DNA of 15,072 nucleotides. It comes from an uncultured Angelakisella sp. GTDB lineage: Bacteria; Bacillota; Clostridia; Oscillospirales; Ruminococcaceae. The position numbers and the translations under genes are program-made. Shown here piece by piece: positions 6,143-13,441 of this stretch; position 1 is the first letter of the stretch, and every line of letters begins with the position of its first letter. The notes under the pieces were generated by a model. The model saw only the letters and a program-made list of their open reading frames with translations, had not been told where the DNA came from and made no database searches. The stretch covers positions 1-15,072 of the forward strand of contig CAKSYU010000041.1 of NCBI GenBank assembly GCA_934524965.1, in the 5' to 3' direction.

Positions 6143-7216
6143 ATGTCAAGCCCGAAATTGACCGTTGCCGTACTGTTCGGCGGCGCTTCTACCGAACACG
6201 ATGTATCCCAGCTTTCCGTTACCTCCGTGCTGCGGGAGCTGGATAAAGAAAAATACGATATCTTGCCGGTCGGCATTACCCGCCGTGGGGAATGGTTCCT
6301 CTATTCCGGCGAGCTCTCCCTCATCACCGACGGACGCTGGGAGCAGAGCGACGCGCTGACCCCCTGCCTGCTTTCTCCGGTACCGGCACACCATGGTCTG
6401 CTGGTGCAGAATGCCGGGGACTGGCTGCCGGTACGGGTCGATGTGGTGTTCCCCGTGCTGCATGGCATGAACGGCGAGGACGGCACCGTGCAGGGACTGC
6501 TGGAGCTGGCAAAGCTGCCCTATGTGGGCTGCGGCGTCACCGGCAGTGCCAACTGCATGGATAAGGATATCGCCAAGCGGCTGTTCGCCGAAGCCGGTAT
6601 CCCCACCGCAAAGGGCTTTACCGTTTATCGGGGCGAAGTCCCCACCGAAGCGGAGCTTGCCGAGCGTGTCGGACAGGAGCTGGGCTTCCCCGTTTTTGTC
6701 AAGCCGGTCAATCTCGGCTCCTCGGTCGGGGTCAGCCGTGCCGCCGATGCCGCCGAGCTGAAGGTCGCCATGGAAACGGCGCTGCGCTATGATTACAAGG
6801 TTTTGATTGAGGAAGCCATCAATGGCGCCGAGGTAGAATGTGCCGTGATGGGCAACCACCATAACGCCGTAGCAAGTGATGTGATCGGAGAGATCGTGCC
6901 GGTGCGGGAAATGTACGACTATGAGGGCAAATATCTTGATGGCTCCACCCGGCTTTTTATCCCCGCCCGTATTCCCGCCGAGCAGACCGAGCTGATCCGC
7001 CGCACGGCGGTAAAGGCTTACCGTGCCCTGGATTGCCGGGGGCTTTCCCGTGTGGATTTCTTTGCCCTGCCGGACGGCACCATTCGCCTGAACGAAATCA
7101 ACACCCTGCCGGGCTTTACCAATATCAGCATGTTCCCCAAGCTGTTTATGGCAAGCGGCTACACCTACCCCCGGCTCCTTGACCGGCTCATTGAGCTGGC
7201 GCTGGAGGAGCGGTAA
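6143..7216 (+). CDS. ddl: D-alanine--D-alanine ligase
   Basis: The 357-residue ATP-grasp enzyme joins two D-alanines using ATP to make the dipeptide that ends the peptidoglycan stem peptide; it acts in the cytoplasm. Seen in order: the N-terminal block VLFGGASTEHDVS (10-22) with E18-H19; VFPVLHGMNGEDGTVQG (102-118); the ATP-grasp lysine region FPVFVKPVNLGSSVGVS (182-198); KYLDGSTRLFIPARI (263-277); and the metal-binding end LNEINTLPGFT (316-326). The K-Y pair at 263-264 resembles D-Ala-D-Ala ligases rather than D-lactate ligases of resistance clusters, and no van genes are nearby. The start at 6143 follows ggaaagggg (6124-6132). It heads a run of wall-related genes with murI next. Confidence 0.95.
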   Translation: MSSPKLTVAVLFGGASTEHDVSQLSVTSVLRELDKEKYDILPVGITRRGEWFLYSGELSLITDGRWEQSDALTPCLLSPVPAHHGLLVQNAGDWLPVRVDVVFPVLHGMNGEDGTVQGLLELAKLPYVGCGVTGSANCMDKDIAKRLFAEAGIPTAKGFTVYRGEVPTEAELAERVGQELGFPVFVKPVNLGSSVGVSRAADAAELKVAMETALRYDYKVLIEEAINGAEVECAVMGNHHNAVASDVIGEIVPVREMYDYEGKYLDGSTRLFIPARIPAEQTELIRRTAVKAYRALDCRGLSRVDFFALPDGTIRLNEINTLPGFTNISMFPKLFMASGYTYPRLLDRLIELALEER

Positions 7217-7239
7217 TCCTGCCGAAAGCAACCGAACGA

Positions 7240-7320
7240 GGCGGCGAAGCCGCCAAGCGGGGGAGGGTCGCACCGGCACCGGCGGGGCGACCCGACGGCG
7301 AGCGGCGCGGCTTCGCCGCC
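7240..7320. repeat. Cloverleaf-related palindromic element, divergent copy
   Basis: The left arm ggcggcgaagccgc (7240-7253) is the exact reverse complement of gcggcttcgccgcc (7307-7320). Each arm can also fold on itself with a gaa or ttc triloop. Inside, gggtcgc (7265-7271) pairs with gcgaccc (7287-7293) around a nested ccgg/ccgg. The total span is 81 bases, the same as copy 4, and it also lies in a gap just before a gene (murI, 85 bases downstream). The three-hairpin layout is not as clean as in the other copies. Confidence 0.5.
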
Positions 7321-7405
7321 GATAAAATGCCGCCCGCTACGGAGGATTTCTCCCATTTTAACCCGCATAGACTTCACATTCTACCGAGGAAAGGAGGCGC
7401 TGCCC

Positions 7406-8224
7406 ATGGATAACCGACCCATAGGGATCTTTGATTCCGGCATTGGCGGGCTTTCCGCCGTGCGCGCTCTGCGGCGTCTTTTGCCGTCGGAGCCGATCCT
7501 ATATCTGGGCGATACCGCCCGTATGCCCTACGGCAGCCGCAGCGCCGAAGAAATTGACTGCTTTACCGGTGAGCTGACCGGCTGGCTGCTGCAGCAGAAT
7601 GTCAAGGCACTCATTGCCGCCTGCGGCACCATCAGCTGTAATGCCGGCGAAACGCTGTGCCGCCTGCCTGTTCCCTGCTTTGATGTGGTGACGGCTGCTG
7701 CCGCCGCTGCCGCCTGTGCCACCCGCAGCGGCAAGGTGGGTCTGGCGGCAACTGCCGCTACGGTACGCAGCGGTCGCTTTGCCGCCGAGATAGAAAAACA
7801 GACCGGTACGGCAGTTACTGCCGTCCCCTGCCCCAAGCTGGCGCCGATGGTGGAAAGCGGCATGACCCCCGAAGCTCCGGCGCTTGCCGAAGCCGTGGCG
7901 GAATACTGCCGGCCCTTTTTGCAGAACGGCGTGGATACCGTGGTGCTGGGCTGCACCCATTACCCCCTTGCCGCCGCCGCCTTTGCCGCAGTGCTGGGGG
8001 AGGGCGTCACCCTCATCGACTGTGCCGCCGAAGCCGCCAAAGCCGCCGCCGAATCGCTTTCTGCGGCGGGACTGCTGGCGGAGGACAAGCCCCCCGCCGC
8101 CGAGACCTACTGCTTTACCGCCCTGCCGCCGGAGGCGGCGCGGCTGACTGCCTGCCGCCTTTTGGGGGAGGATTTTGCCCCGCGGCTGCTGCCGTCGGAG
8201 GCACTATCCGAGCCTTTGATCTGA
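7406..8224 (+). CDS. murI: Glutamate racemase
   Basis: The 272-residue enzyme converts L-glutamate to the D-glutamate used as the second residue of the peptidoglycan stem peptide; it needs no cofactor and uses two cysteines. Seen: IGIFDSGIGGLSAVRAL (6-22) with D10-S11; YLGDTARMPYG (33-43); the first catalytic cysteine C73 in AACGTISCNA; and the second, C183, in LGCTHYPL with H185. The first motif reads ACGT rather than the common ACNT. The N-terminal and C-terminal halves show the usual pseudo-symmetry and the length is normal. The start at 7406 follows aaaggagg (7390-7397). It lies between ddl and the DUF1934-argS genes. Confidence 0.95.
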   Translation: MDNRPIGIFDSGIGGLSAVRALRRLLPSEPILYLGDTARMPYGSRSAEEIDCFTGELTGWLLQQNVKALIAACGTISCNAGETLCRLPVPCFDVVTAAAAAAACATRSGKVGLAATAATVRSGRFAAEIEKQTGTAVTAVPCPKLAPMVESGMTPEAPALAEAVAEYCRPFLQNGVDTVVLGCTHYPLAAAAFAAVLGEGVTLIDCAAEAAKAAAESLSAAGLLAEDKPPAAETYCFTALPPEAARLTACRLLGEDFAPRLLPSEALSEPLI

Positions 8225-8241
8225 AAACTTCGCCTTGCCTT

Positions 8242-8271
8242 TTTCCACCGTGCCGCGCGGTTTGGTGGAAA
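8242..8271. other. Hairpin between murI and the DUF1934 gene
   Basis: tttccacc (8242-8249) pairs with ggtggaaa (8264-8271) around a 14-base GC-rich loop. No T-tract follows, so it is not a convincing intrinsic terminator. It may stabilise or attenuate a murI-DUF1934 transcript, or be neutral. Confidence 0.35.
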
Positions 8272-8327
8272 GGGACGAGCCGTTTACCGTATTTTGATTT
8301 TACCGCCGCGAAGGGAGGGAACGCCCC

Positions 8328-8762
8328 ATGAATACCGATCAGGAAAACTGCACCGTCATCGTCCGCGGCATACAGCGGGTGGAGGGTGACGAAGATGTGG
8401 TGGAGCTGGTGACCGGCGGGCGTTTTTCCGCTCACGGCACCCGTCGGCTCCTCCGCTATGAGGAAAGCGATGCCACCGGCTACGGCGGCTGTCACACCTC
8501 GCTGCGGTACGACCCCGAAAAAGGGCAGGTCATTCTGCTGCGCACCGGCGAGGTCCGCTCCCAACTGATTGTAGAAGAGGGCAAGCGCCACCAGTGTACC
8601 TATGATACCGGCTGCGGCACCATCATTCTGGGGGTCAACGGCAGCCGTATTGAGGCAGAGCTGGACGAGACCGGCGGCACGCTGGAATTCCACTATTCGC
8701 TGGACGTGAACACCACGCTGGTAAGTGAAAATGATGTTTATGTTACAGTCATTCCGCGGTAA
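8328..8762 (+). CDS. DUF1934 (YwiB-like) small beta-barrel protein
   Basis: The 144-residue protein matches the DUF1934 family (B. subtilis YwiB), a calycin-like small beta-barrel. The pattern is typical: a short N-terminal strand with CTVIVRGIQ; YEES (residues 45-48); a central RYDPEKGQVILLRTGEVRSQ; and the C-terminal LEFHYSLDVNTTLVSENDVYVTV, which is the best-conserved block. No enzymatic residues are known. In Firmicutes this gene is commonly placed directly before argS, as here (208-base gap). The start at 8328 follows aagggagg (8311-8318). The molecular role is not established. Confidence 0.9.
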   Translation: MNTDQENCTVIVRGIQRVEGDEDVVELVTGGRFSAHGTRRLLRYEESDATGYGGCHTSLRYDPEKGQVILLRTGEVRSQLIVEEGKRHQCTYDTGCGTIILGVNGSRIEAELDETGGTLEFHYSLDVNTTLVSENDVYVTVIPR

Positions 8763-8817
8763 GGGTCGGCAGATGCTCCGCTCCTCCGCTTTGGTTTGTG
8801 CAGAGGCTGGGTAAATG

Positions 8818-8898
8818 CGCCCGCAGGGCGTTCCGGCTGCGCCGGAACCGGCGGTCTGCGACCGCCGAAGCCGCCTGCGGCGGCTTGCCCTGCGGGCG
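8818..8898. repeat. Cloverleaf palindromic element, copy 4 (most regular)
   Basis: The outer stem is a perfect 12 base pairs, cgcccgcagggc (8818-8829) with gccctgcgggcg (8887-8898). Three perfect 8-base-pair hairpins are packed between without any spacer, all with loop tgc: 8830-8848 (gttccggc/gccggaac), 8849-8867 (cggcggtc/gaccgccg) and 8868-8886 (aagccgcc/ggcggctt). Of 81 bases, 72 are paired. The element lies 72 bases before the argS ATG. The regular 12+19+19+19+12 design is seen directly; its role is unknown. Confidence 0.9.
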
Positions 8899-8911
8899 TG
8901 AACCCCGACCT

Positions 8912-8926
8912 TTTCGGAAATTCCGA
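8912..8926. promoter_or_regulatory. Short dyad upstream of argS
   Basis: The sequence tcgga-aat-tccga lies inside ttttcggaaattccgaa, just after the cloverleaf and before an A/T-rich stretch (8927-8953) leading to the argS ribosome binding site. It could be an operator-like dyad. I could not identify -35/-10 boxes with acceptable spacing, so no promoter is called. Confidence 0.25.
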
Positions 8927-8970
8927 ATTGTAAACAAACAGATAATTATACATTAAGGAGAATTGCAACT

Positions 8971-10716
8971 ATGATTTCCCGCTTTGATGAAACCCGGCAG
9001 GGACTTTCCCGCGTGGTTCGTGCCGCCTTTGCCGCAGCAGCCGCCAAGGGGCTGCTGCCCGATGCCGAGCCTGCCTCTTATGTGGTGGAAATTCCCGCCG
9101 ATCCCAAAAACGGCGATTTTTCCACCAATGCCGCCATGGTGAACGCCCGCGCCATGCGCAGCGCCCCCCAAAAAATCGCTGCGGCGCTAACGGATCACTT
9201 TGATTTTGGTGAGCTGCCGGTGGAGCACTGCGAGATCGCCGGTCCCGGCTTCATCAATTTTTACATGAAGCAGGAGTGGTTCGGCTCCTTGGCTGCGGAG
9301 GCGCTGGAAAAGGGTGCGCACTATGGGCGCAGCGACTACGGCAATAACGAAAAGGTGATGGTAGAATTCGTTTCCGCCAACCCCACCGGTCCCATGCACA
9401 TGGGCAATGCCCGCGGCGGCGCCATCGGCGACTGCCTGGCGGCGGCACTGGAATGGAGCGGTCATGATGTGACCCGCGAGTTCTATGTCAACGACGCCGG
9501 CAACCAGATCAACAAGTTCGGCGCCTCCCTTTCGGTGCGGTATCTCCAGCTTTTTGAAGGGGAGGAAAAGCACCCCCTGCCCGAGGACTGCTATCAGGGC
9601 ATGGATATTCTGGATCATGCAAGGGAGTTTGCAAAGCTGTACGGCGATAAGTATGTAAACGCTCCCGAGGAGGAGCGCCGGCAGGCACTGGTGGACTATG
9701 CTCTGCCGCTGAATATCGCAGCGCTGGAACGGGATCTGGGACGGTACCGTATCCACTATGATGTGTGGTTCCGGGAAAGTGTGCTGCATCAGGAGGGCAA
9801 GGTCGCCGCGATCTGCGAAAAGCTGCGTGAAAACGGTTGGGCTTACGAAAAAGAGGGCGCCTTGTGGTACAATAACATCAAGATGATGACCGAAAAGGCA
9901 GAAAAAGCCGGCAAGCCGCTTTCCGAGGCTGAGATTGCCGAGCTGAAGGACGACGTGCTGGTGCGCGCCAATGGCGTGCCTACCTACTTTGCCGCCGATA
10001 TTGCCTACCACTACAACAAGTTTGCCGAGCGCGGTTTTCACCGTGTCATCAATATCTGGGGCGCCGACCACCACGGTCATGTTGCCCGCCTGAAGGGCGC
10101 CATGGACGCGGTGGGTCTGGACGGCGACCGGCTGGATATTGTGCTGATGCAGCTGGTGCGCCTGATGAAGGACGGGCAGCCCTACCGCATGAGCAAGCGA
10201 AGCGGCAGAGCCGTGACGCTGACCGACCTGCTGGACGATGTCCCCATCGATGCCGCACGGTTCTTCTTCAATATGCGGGAGCCGAATGCGACCTTTGACT
10301 TTGATCTGGATTTAGCAGTACAGCAGAGCAGCGATAACCCTGTTTACTACGTGCAGTATGCGCATGCCCGCATCTGCTCGGTGCTGAAGCTGGTGCTGGC
10401 GGATGGGCTGACTGAGGAGGAAATCCGGAATGCCGACCTGAGCCTGCTGACAACGCCGGAGGAGCGGGAGCTGTGCCGCAAGCTGGGGCAGCTGCCTGAT
10501 GAGATCGTGGCGGCAGCGAAGTATTACGACCCTGCCCGCATGACCCGTTATGCCATGGAGGTGGCGGCGCTTTACCACAAGTTCTACCAGAACTGCCGGG
10601 TAAAGTGTGAGGATCACGCCGTCTGCGCCGCCCGTGCTGCCCTGTGCCGCGCCACGGCAACGGTGCTGGAGAACGTTCTCTCTCTCTTAAAGATCACCGC
10701 GCCGGAGGTAATGTAA
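8971..10716 (+). CDS. argS: Arginyl-tRNA synthetase
   Basis: The 581-residue class I synthetase charges tRNA-Arg with arginine. It has an N-terminal tRNA-binding (Add1-type) domain over about 1-115 with the FINFYMK strand (94-100). The HIGH-type signature is in SANPTGPMHMGNARGG (135-150; H-M-G-N at 143-146), and YVNDAGNQI (172-180) is typical for ArgRS. The second signature is MSKRSG (407-412) in the form with K-R-S-G. The C-terminal helical anticodon-binding (DALR) domain ends in ALCRATATVLENVLSLLKI and the conserved final Met. Length is normal. The start at 8971 follows aaggag (8955-8960). The pairing with DUF1934 is the common Firmicutes order. A large inverted-end repeat starts right at its stop codon. 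Confidence 0.97.
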   Translation: MISRFDETRQGLSRVVRAAFAAAAAKGLLPDAEPASYVVEIPADPKNGDFSTNAAMVNARAMRSAPQKIAAALTDHFDFGELPVEHCEIAGPGFINFYMKQEWFGSLAAEALEKGAHYGRSDYGNNEKVMVEFVSANPTGPMHMGNARGGAIGDCLAAALEWSGHDVTREFYVNDAGNQINKFGASLSVRYLQLFEGEEKHPLPEDCYQGMDILDHAREFAKLYGDKYVNAPEEERRQALVDYALPLNIAALERDLGRYRIHYDVWFRESVLHQEGKVAAICEKLRENGWAYEKEGALWYNNIKMMTEKAEKAGKPLSEAEIAELKDDVLVRANGVPTYFAADIAYHYNKFAERGFHRVINIWGADHHGHVARLKGAMDAVGLDGDRLDIVLMQLVRLMKDGQPYRMSKRSGRAVTLTDLLDDVPIDAARFFFNMREPNATFDFDLDLAVQQSSDNPVYYVQYAHARICSVLKLVLADGLTEEEIRNADLSLLTTPEERELCRKLGQLPDEIVAAAKYYDPARMTRYAMEVAALYHKFYQNCRVKCEDHAVCAARAALCRATATVLENVLSLLKITAPEVM

Positions 10717-10968
10717 AAGCTTTCGGTCAACAGCACAGGCTATTTCCGCTTACTCAGCGGAAGATAACTTTACAGATAACCCTGGCAAGAGGGGAACCCT
10801 CTCTTGCAGGGTTCCCCCTCTTGTCGGAACGATCCACCGGATCGTCCCGACAATTCAACCCCCTTTCGGAGCGCCCTCCGGAAAAAGCATTTCGCTCTCC
10901 ACGGAGAGCGAACAAAGACGCCATCTTTGGAAACTGCAAGCCTTTTGCAAAAGGCTTGACCGAAAACT
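10717..10968. repeat. Interspersed element with inverted ends and several hairpins (MITE-like)
   Basis: tttcggtcaa (10721-10730) is the exact reverse complement of ttgaccgaaa (10956-10965), so the ends can pair across about 250 bases. Inside are consecutive hairpins: 10744-10762 (ttccgct/agcggaa); 10786-10823 (15-base-pair stem with one bulge, loop ctcttgc); 10824-10850 (12-base stem around loop acc, one mismatch); 10864-10884 (tttcggag/ctccggaaa, one bulge); 10891-10912 (ttcgctctcc/ggagagcgaa); and a perfect 20-base palindrome at 10938-10957. It fills the argS-der gap and ends 43 bases before the der ATG. No open frame inside is credible. Its ends recur at 13442-13485. Confidence 0.75.
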
Positions 10969-11011
10969 CCACTTTTCTCTGCTCATTCCACCCGAAAGGA
11001 AGTGACTGGAT

Positions 11012-12331
11012 ATGTCCAAACCGCTTATTGCCATCGTGGGGCGGCCGAATGTCGGTAAATCCACCCTGTTCAATAAGCTCACCGGTCAGCGGCTCTCCAT
11101 TGTGGAGGACACCCCCGGTGTGACCCGTGACCGCATTTACGCCCCCGGCGAATGGTGCGGACGGGAATTTATGCTGGTGGATACCGGCGGCATCGAGCCG
11201 AAAGCCGATGACCTGATGCTCTCCAAAATGCGCATGCAGGCGCAGATCGCCATTGACGCCGCCGATGTCATCATCTTTGTGGTAGACCTGAAAAGCGGCG
11301 TGACCGCCAACGATGCCGACATTGCCCATATGCTGCAGAAGTGCGGCAAGCCGGTGGTGCTGTGCGTCAACAAATGCGACGCGCTGGGCGATGTCCCCCC
11401 CGATTTTTACGAATTCTATAACCTGGGCTTAGGCGACCCCTACCCCGTTTCCTCTGTCCACGGGCACGGCACCGGCGATCTGCTGGACGCCTGCATGGAA
11501 AAGATCAACTGGGAAAACCGCACCGAGTACCCTGAGGAATACACCAAGGTTGCCGTCATCGGCAAGCCCAACGTGGGCAAAAGCTCGCTCATCAACTACC
11601 TTGCCGGAGAGGAGCGGGTCATTGTCAGCGATATTGCCGGCACCACCCGCGACGCCACCGATACCGCCATTGAAAACGAGTACGGCAAGTACATCTTCAT
11701 TGATACCGCCGGGATCCGCCGCAAGGCAAAGGTGGAGGACGCCATTGAGCGGTACAGCGTGCTGCGCAGCTATATGGCGGTAGACCGCTGCGATGTGGCG
11801 ATCATTCTTATCGACGCGGTGGAGGGCTTCTCCGAGCAGGACAGCAAGATTGCCGGCTATGCCCACGAGCAGGGCAAGGCGTGCATCGTCTGCGTGAACA
11901 AATGGGACGCTGTGGAAAAGGACGATAAGACCATGAAGGAATACACCGATAAGCTGAAGGTGGATTTCAGCTTTATGAGCTATGTGCCGTTCCTTTTCAT
12001 CAGCGCCAAGACCGGTCAGCGGGTGGATAAAATGTTCCCCCTCATCAATGAGGTGGCGGCGAATTCCAAGCTGCGCGTCCCCACCGGACGCCTGAACGAC
12101 CTGCTGAGCTATGCCACGGCACGGGTGCAGCCGCCCAGCGATAAGGGCAAGCGGCTGAAGATCTACTATATGACGCAGGCAAGCACCCAGCCGCCCACCT
12201 TCGTCTGCTTCTGCAACAGCGCCGAGCTGTTCCATTTCAGCTACCAGCGGTATCTCGAAAACCAGATCCGTGAGACCTACGACCTGACCGGCACCCCGAT
12301 TCGTCTGCTGATAAGAGAGAGGGGCGACTGA
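11012..12331 (+). CDS. der: Ribosome biogenesis GTPase Der (EngA)
   Basis: The 439-residue protein has the two tandem GTPase domains and C-terminal KH-like domain that define Der/EngA, an essential factor in maturation of the 50S subunit. GTPase 1: P-loop GRPNVGKS (10-17), DTPGVTRD (33-40), DTGG (57-60), NKCD. GTPase 2: P-loop GKPNVGKS (184-191), DIAGTTRDA, DTAG (from 231), NKWD. The KH-like tail spans roughly the last 85 residues, with the family-typical PPTFVCFCN and the end RLLIRERGD. An acidic linker around 165-176 joins the domains. The start at 11012 follows aaagga at 10995-11000. The next gene starts one base after its stop, indicating an operon. Confidence 0.97.
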   Translation: MSKPLIAIVGRPNVGKSTLFNKLTGQRLSIVEDTPGVTRDRIYAPGEWCGREFMLVDTGGIEPKADDLMLSKMRMQAQIAIDAADVIIFVVDLKSGVTANDADIAHMLQKCGKPVVLCVNKCDALGDVPPDFYEFYNLGLGDPYPVSSVHGHGTGDLLDACMEKINWENRTEYPEEYTKVAVIGKPNVGKSSLINYLAGEERVIVSDIAGTTRDATDTAIENEYGKYIFIDTAGIRRKAKVEDAIERYSVLRSYMAVDRCDVAIILIDAVEGFSEQDSKIAGYAHEQGKACIVCVNKWDAVEKDDKTMKEYTDKLKVDFSFMSYVPFLFISAKTGQRVDKMFPLINEVAANSKLRVPTGRLNDLLSYATARVQPPSDKGKRLKIYYMTQASTQPPTFVCFCNSAELFHFSYQRYLENQIRETYDLTGTPIRLLIRERGD

Positions 12332-12332
12332 T

Positions 12333-12818
12333 ATGAGAGAAAACCGCATCGACTGGGTCAAATTCTTTAAGCCCGTCTGTATCCTTTGCATGGTATGCGG
12401 CGCAGTGTGGCTGTGGTGGCAGATGAGCCTAACCGAAAACCTGCTGGGGCGCATCACCGTCCTTTTAGGCGGCGTGCTGCTGCTTTTGGGCGGGCTGTTC
12501 GGCTTGCTGGGCAAGCCCCGCTCCTTAGTGCCGCTGCTCGACTTTCTGGCGCTTGCCGCCTCGTTGGTCGCCCTGTGGAAGATAGGGCTGTGCTGGCAGA
12601 CGATCGCCGGTGTGGTGCTTTCCGCCGTATATCTTATCAGCTGCAACGCCAGCACTGCCATCGGCGATGACGGCGACGCCGACGAGCAGCCCGATTACAG
12701 CGAGCTGCACCCCTACTGGGAGAACATGGAGAAGGTAAAGCAGGAGTGGGAAAGCAAAAGTAAGGAAGCCTGCGGCAAGGCTGCCGAGGAGACCGATACA
12801 TCAAAGACAGAAAACTGA
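12333..12818 (+). CDS. Four-helix membrane protein with acidic cytoplasmic-type tail, unknown function
   Basis: The 161-residue product has four predicted membrane segments, about 11-30, 36-60, 64-83 and 87-105, then a hydrophilic acidic C-terminus (111-161) rich in D, E and K. The tail contains YSELHPYWENMEKVKQEWE, which could form an amphipathic or coiled helix. The first helix has several Trp residues (VWLWWQ). I do not recognise the family. The ATG at 12333 begins one base after the der stop, with an AGAGAGGGG ribosome binding site inside the der 3' end, so translation is probably coupled. In many Firmicutes plsY follows der; this protein lacks the features of PlsY. It may be a lineage-specific envelope protein; no function is claimed. 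Confidence 0.8.
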   Translation: MRENRIDWVKFFKPVCILCMVCGAVWLWWQMSLTENLLGRITVLLGGVLLLLGGLFGLLGKPRSLVPLLDFLALAASLVALWKIGLCWQTIAGVVLSAVYLISCNASTAIGDDGDADEQPDYSELHPYWENMEKVKQEWESKSKEACGKAAEETDTSKTEN

Positions 12819-12838
12819 AGCCGAAAGGAGTTGTCACC

Positions 12839-13375
12839 ATGAATACTGTTGATTGCATCAAATCCCGCCGCAGTGTGCGGAAATTCACCGAGCAGAAGGT
12901 ACCCCACGAGGTACTGGAGGAGCTGGTGGAGCTGGCGCGTTGGGCGCCGAGCTGGAAAAACACCCAGATCGCCCGTTATGTGGCGGTAGAGGACGAGGCG
13001 CTGAAAGCGCGCATCGCCGAGGAAGCCTGCATTCCGTGGAACGAGGAAATCATCAACGGCGCGCCGGTGCTGATGGTGATGACCTATGTGGAAAAGCGCT
13101 GCGGCTTTGAGCGTGACGGCAGCTTTACCACCAACAAGGGCGACCGCTGGCAGAACTTCGACTGCGGCATTGCGGCGGCGACCTTCGGGCTGGCGGCGCA
13201 CGAGCTGGGACTGGGCAGCGTGGTGCTGGGCATCTTTGAGGATAAGAAGGTGGCGGAGCTGCTGGAGCTGCCGGAGGGCATGGGTGTTGCGTGCCTGATG
13301 CCGCTGGGCTATCCGGCGGAGGAGCCTGCCGCCCCCAAGCGCAAGGAAGTGGCTGACCTGCTGACCATCAAGTAA
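12839..13375 (+). CDS. Nitroreductase-family FMN-dependent oxidoreductase
   Basis: The 178-residue protein is a short nitroreductase-fold enzyme that would bind FMN and use NAD(P)H to reduce nitro, quinone or similar substrates as a homodimer. The N-terminal FMN-phosphate motif is clear: IKSRRSVRKFTEQKVP (8-23). ELARWAPSWKNTQIARYV follows (about 31-48), with the usual 'A-P-S-x-x-N-x-Q' block. The glycine-rich central helix region is CGIAAATFGLAAHELGLGSV (107-126) and the end is LMPLGYPAEEP (153-163). The start at 12839 follows aaaggag (12824-12830). It lies 20 bases after the membrane protein gene and is the last gene before a terminator, so der, the membrane gene and this gene may be one unit. 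The substrate is unknown. Confidence 0.92.
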   Translation: MNTVDCIKSRRSVRKFTEQKVPHEVLEELVELARWAPSWKNTQIARYVAVEDEALKARIAEEACIPWNEEIINGAPVLMVMTYVEKRCGFERDGSFTTNKGDRWQNFDCGIAAATFGLAAHELGLGSVVLGIFEDKKVAELLELPEGMGVACLMPLGYPAEEPAAPKRKEVADLLTIK

Positions 13376-13386
13376 GAAAAGACGAG

Positions 13387-13415
13387 ACCCCCTGCCGCAA
13401 GGCGGGGGATCTTTT
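13387..13415 (+). terminator. Intrinsic terminator after the nitroreductase gene
   Basis: ccccctgcc (13388-13396) pairs with ggcggggg (13401-13408) with one bulged T and a gcaa loop, followed by atctttt. It starts 12 bases after the nitroreductase stop codon. The T-tract is short but the stem is strong. Confidence 0.75.
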
Positions 13416-13441
13416 GCTATACCCCCAAACGGGGCAATGTG

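Noticed and set aside
5913..6149. Minus-strand 78-codon frame in the ddl upstream region
   Set aside because: It overlaps the ddl promoter and start, lacks a ribosome binding site, and its product has no recognisable feature.
6146..7279. Minus-strand open frame of 377 codons opposite ddl
   Set aside because: It is a shadow of ddl with no recognisable domain.
1..8898. CRISPR array or tRNA genes as an explanation for the cloverleaf hairpins
   Set aside because: There are no regular spacers or identical direct repeats. The folds lack tRNA features such as anticodon loops of 7 bases and a TTC loop, and all inner loops are 3 bases.
8921..8952. SigA promoter for argS in the A/T-rich leader
   Set aside because: Possible -35 and -10 pairs have poor spacing (13, 14 or 20 bases) or weak matches, and the start would be almost at the ribosome binding site.
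11429..12661. Minus-strand open frame of 410 codons opposite der
   Set aside because: It is a shadow of der and the membrane protein gene; both have better evidence on the plus strand.
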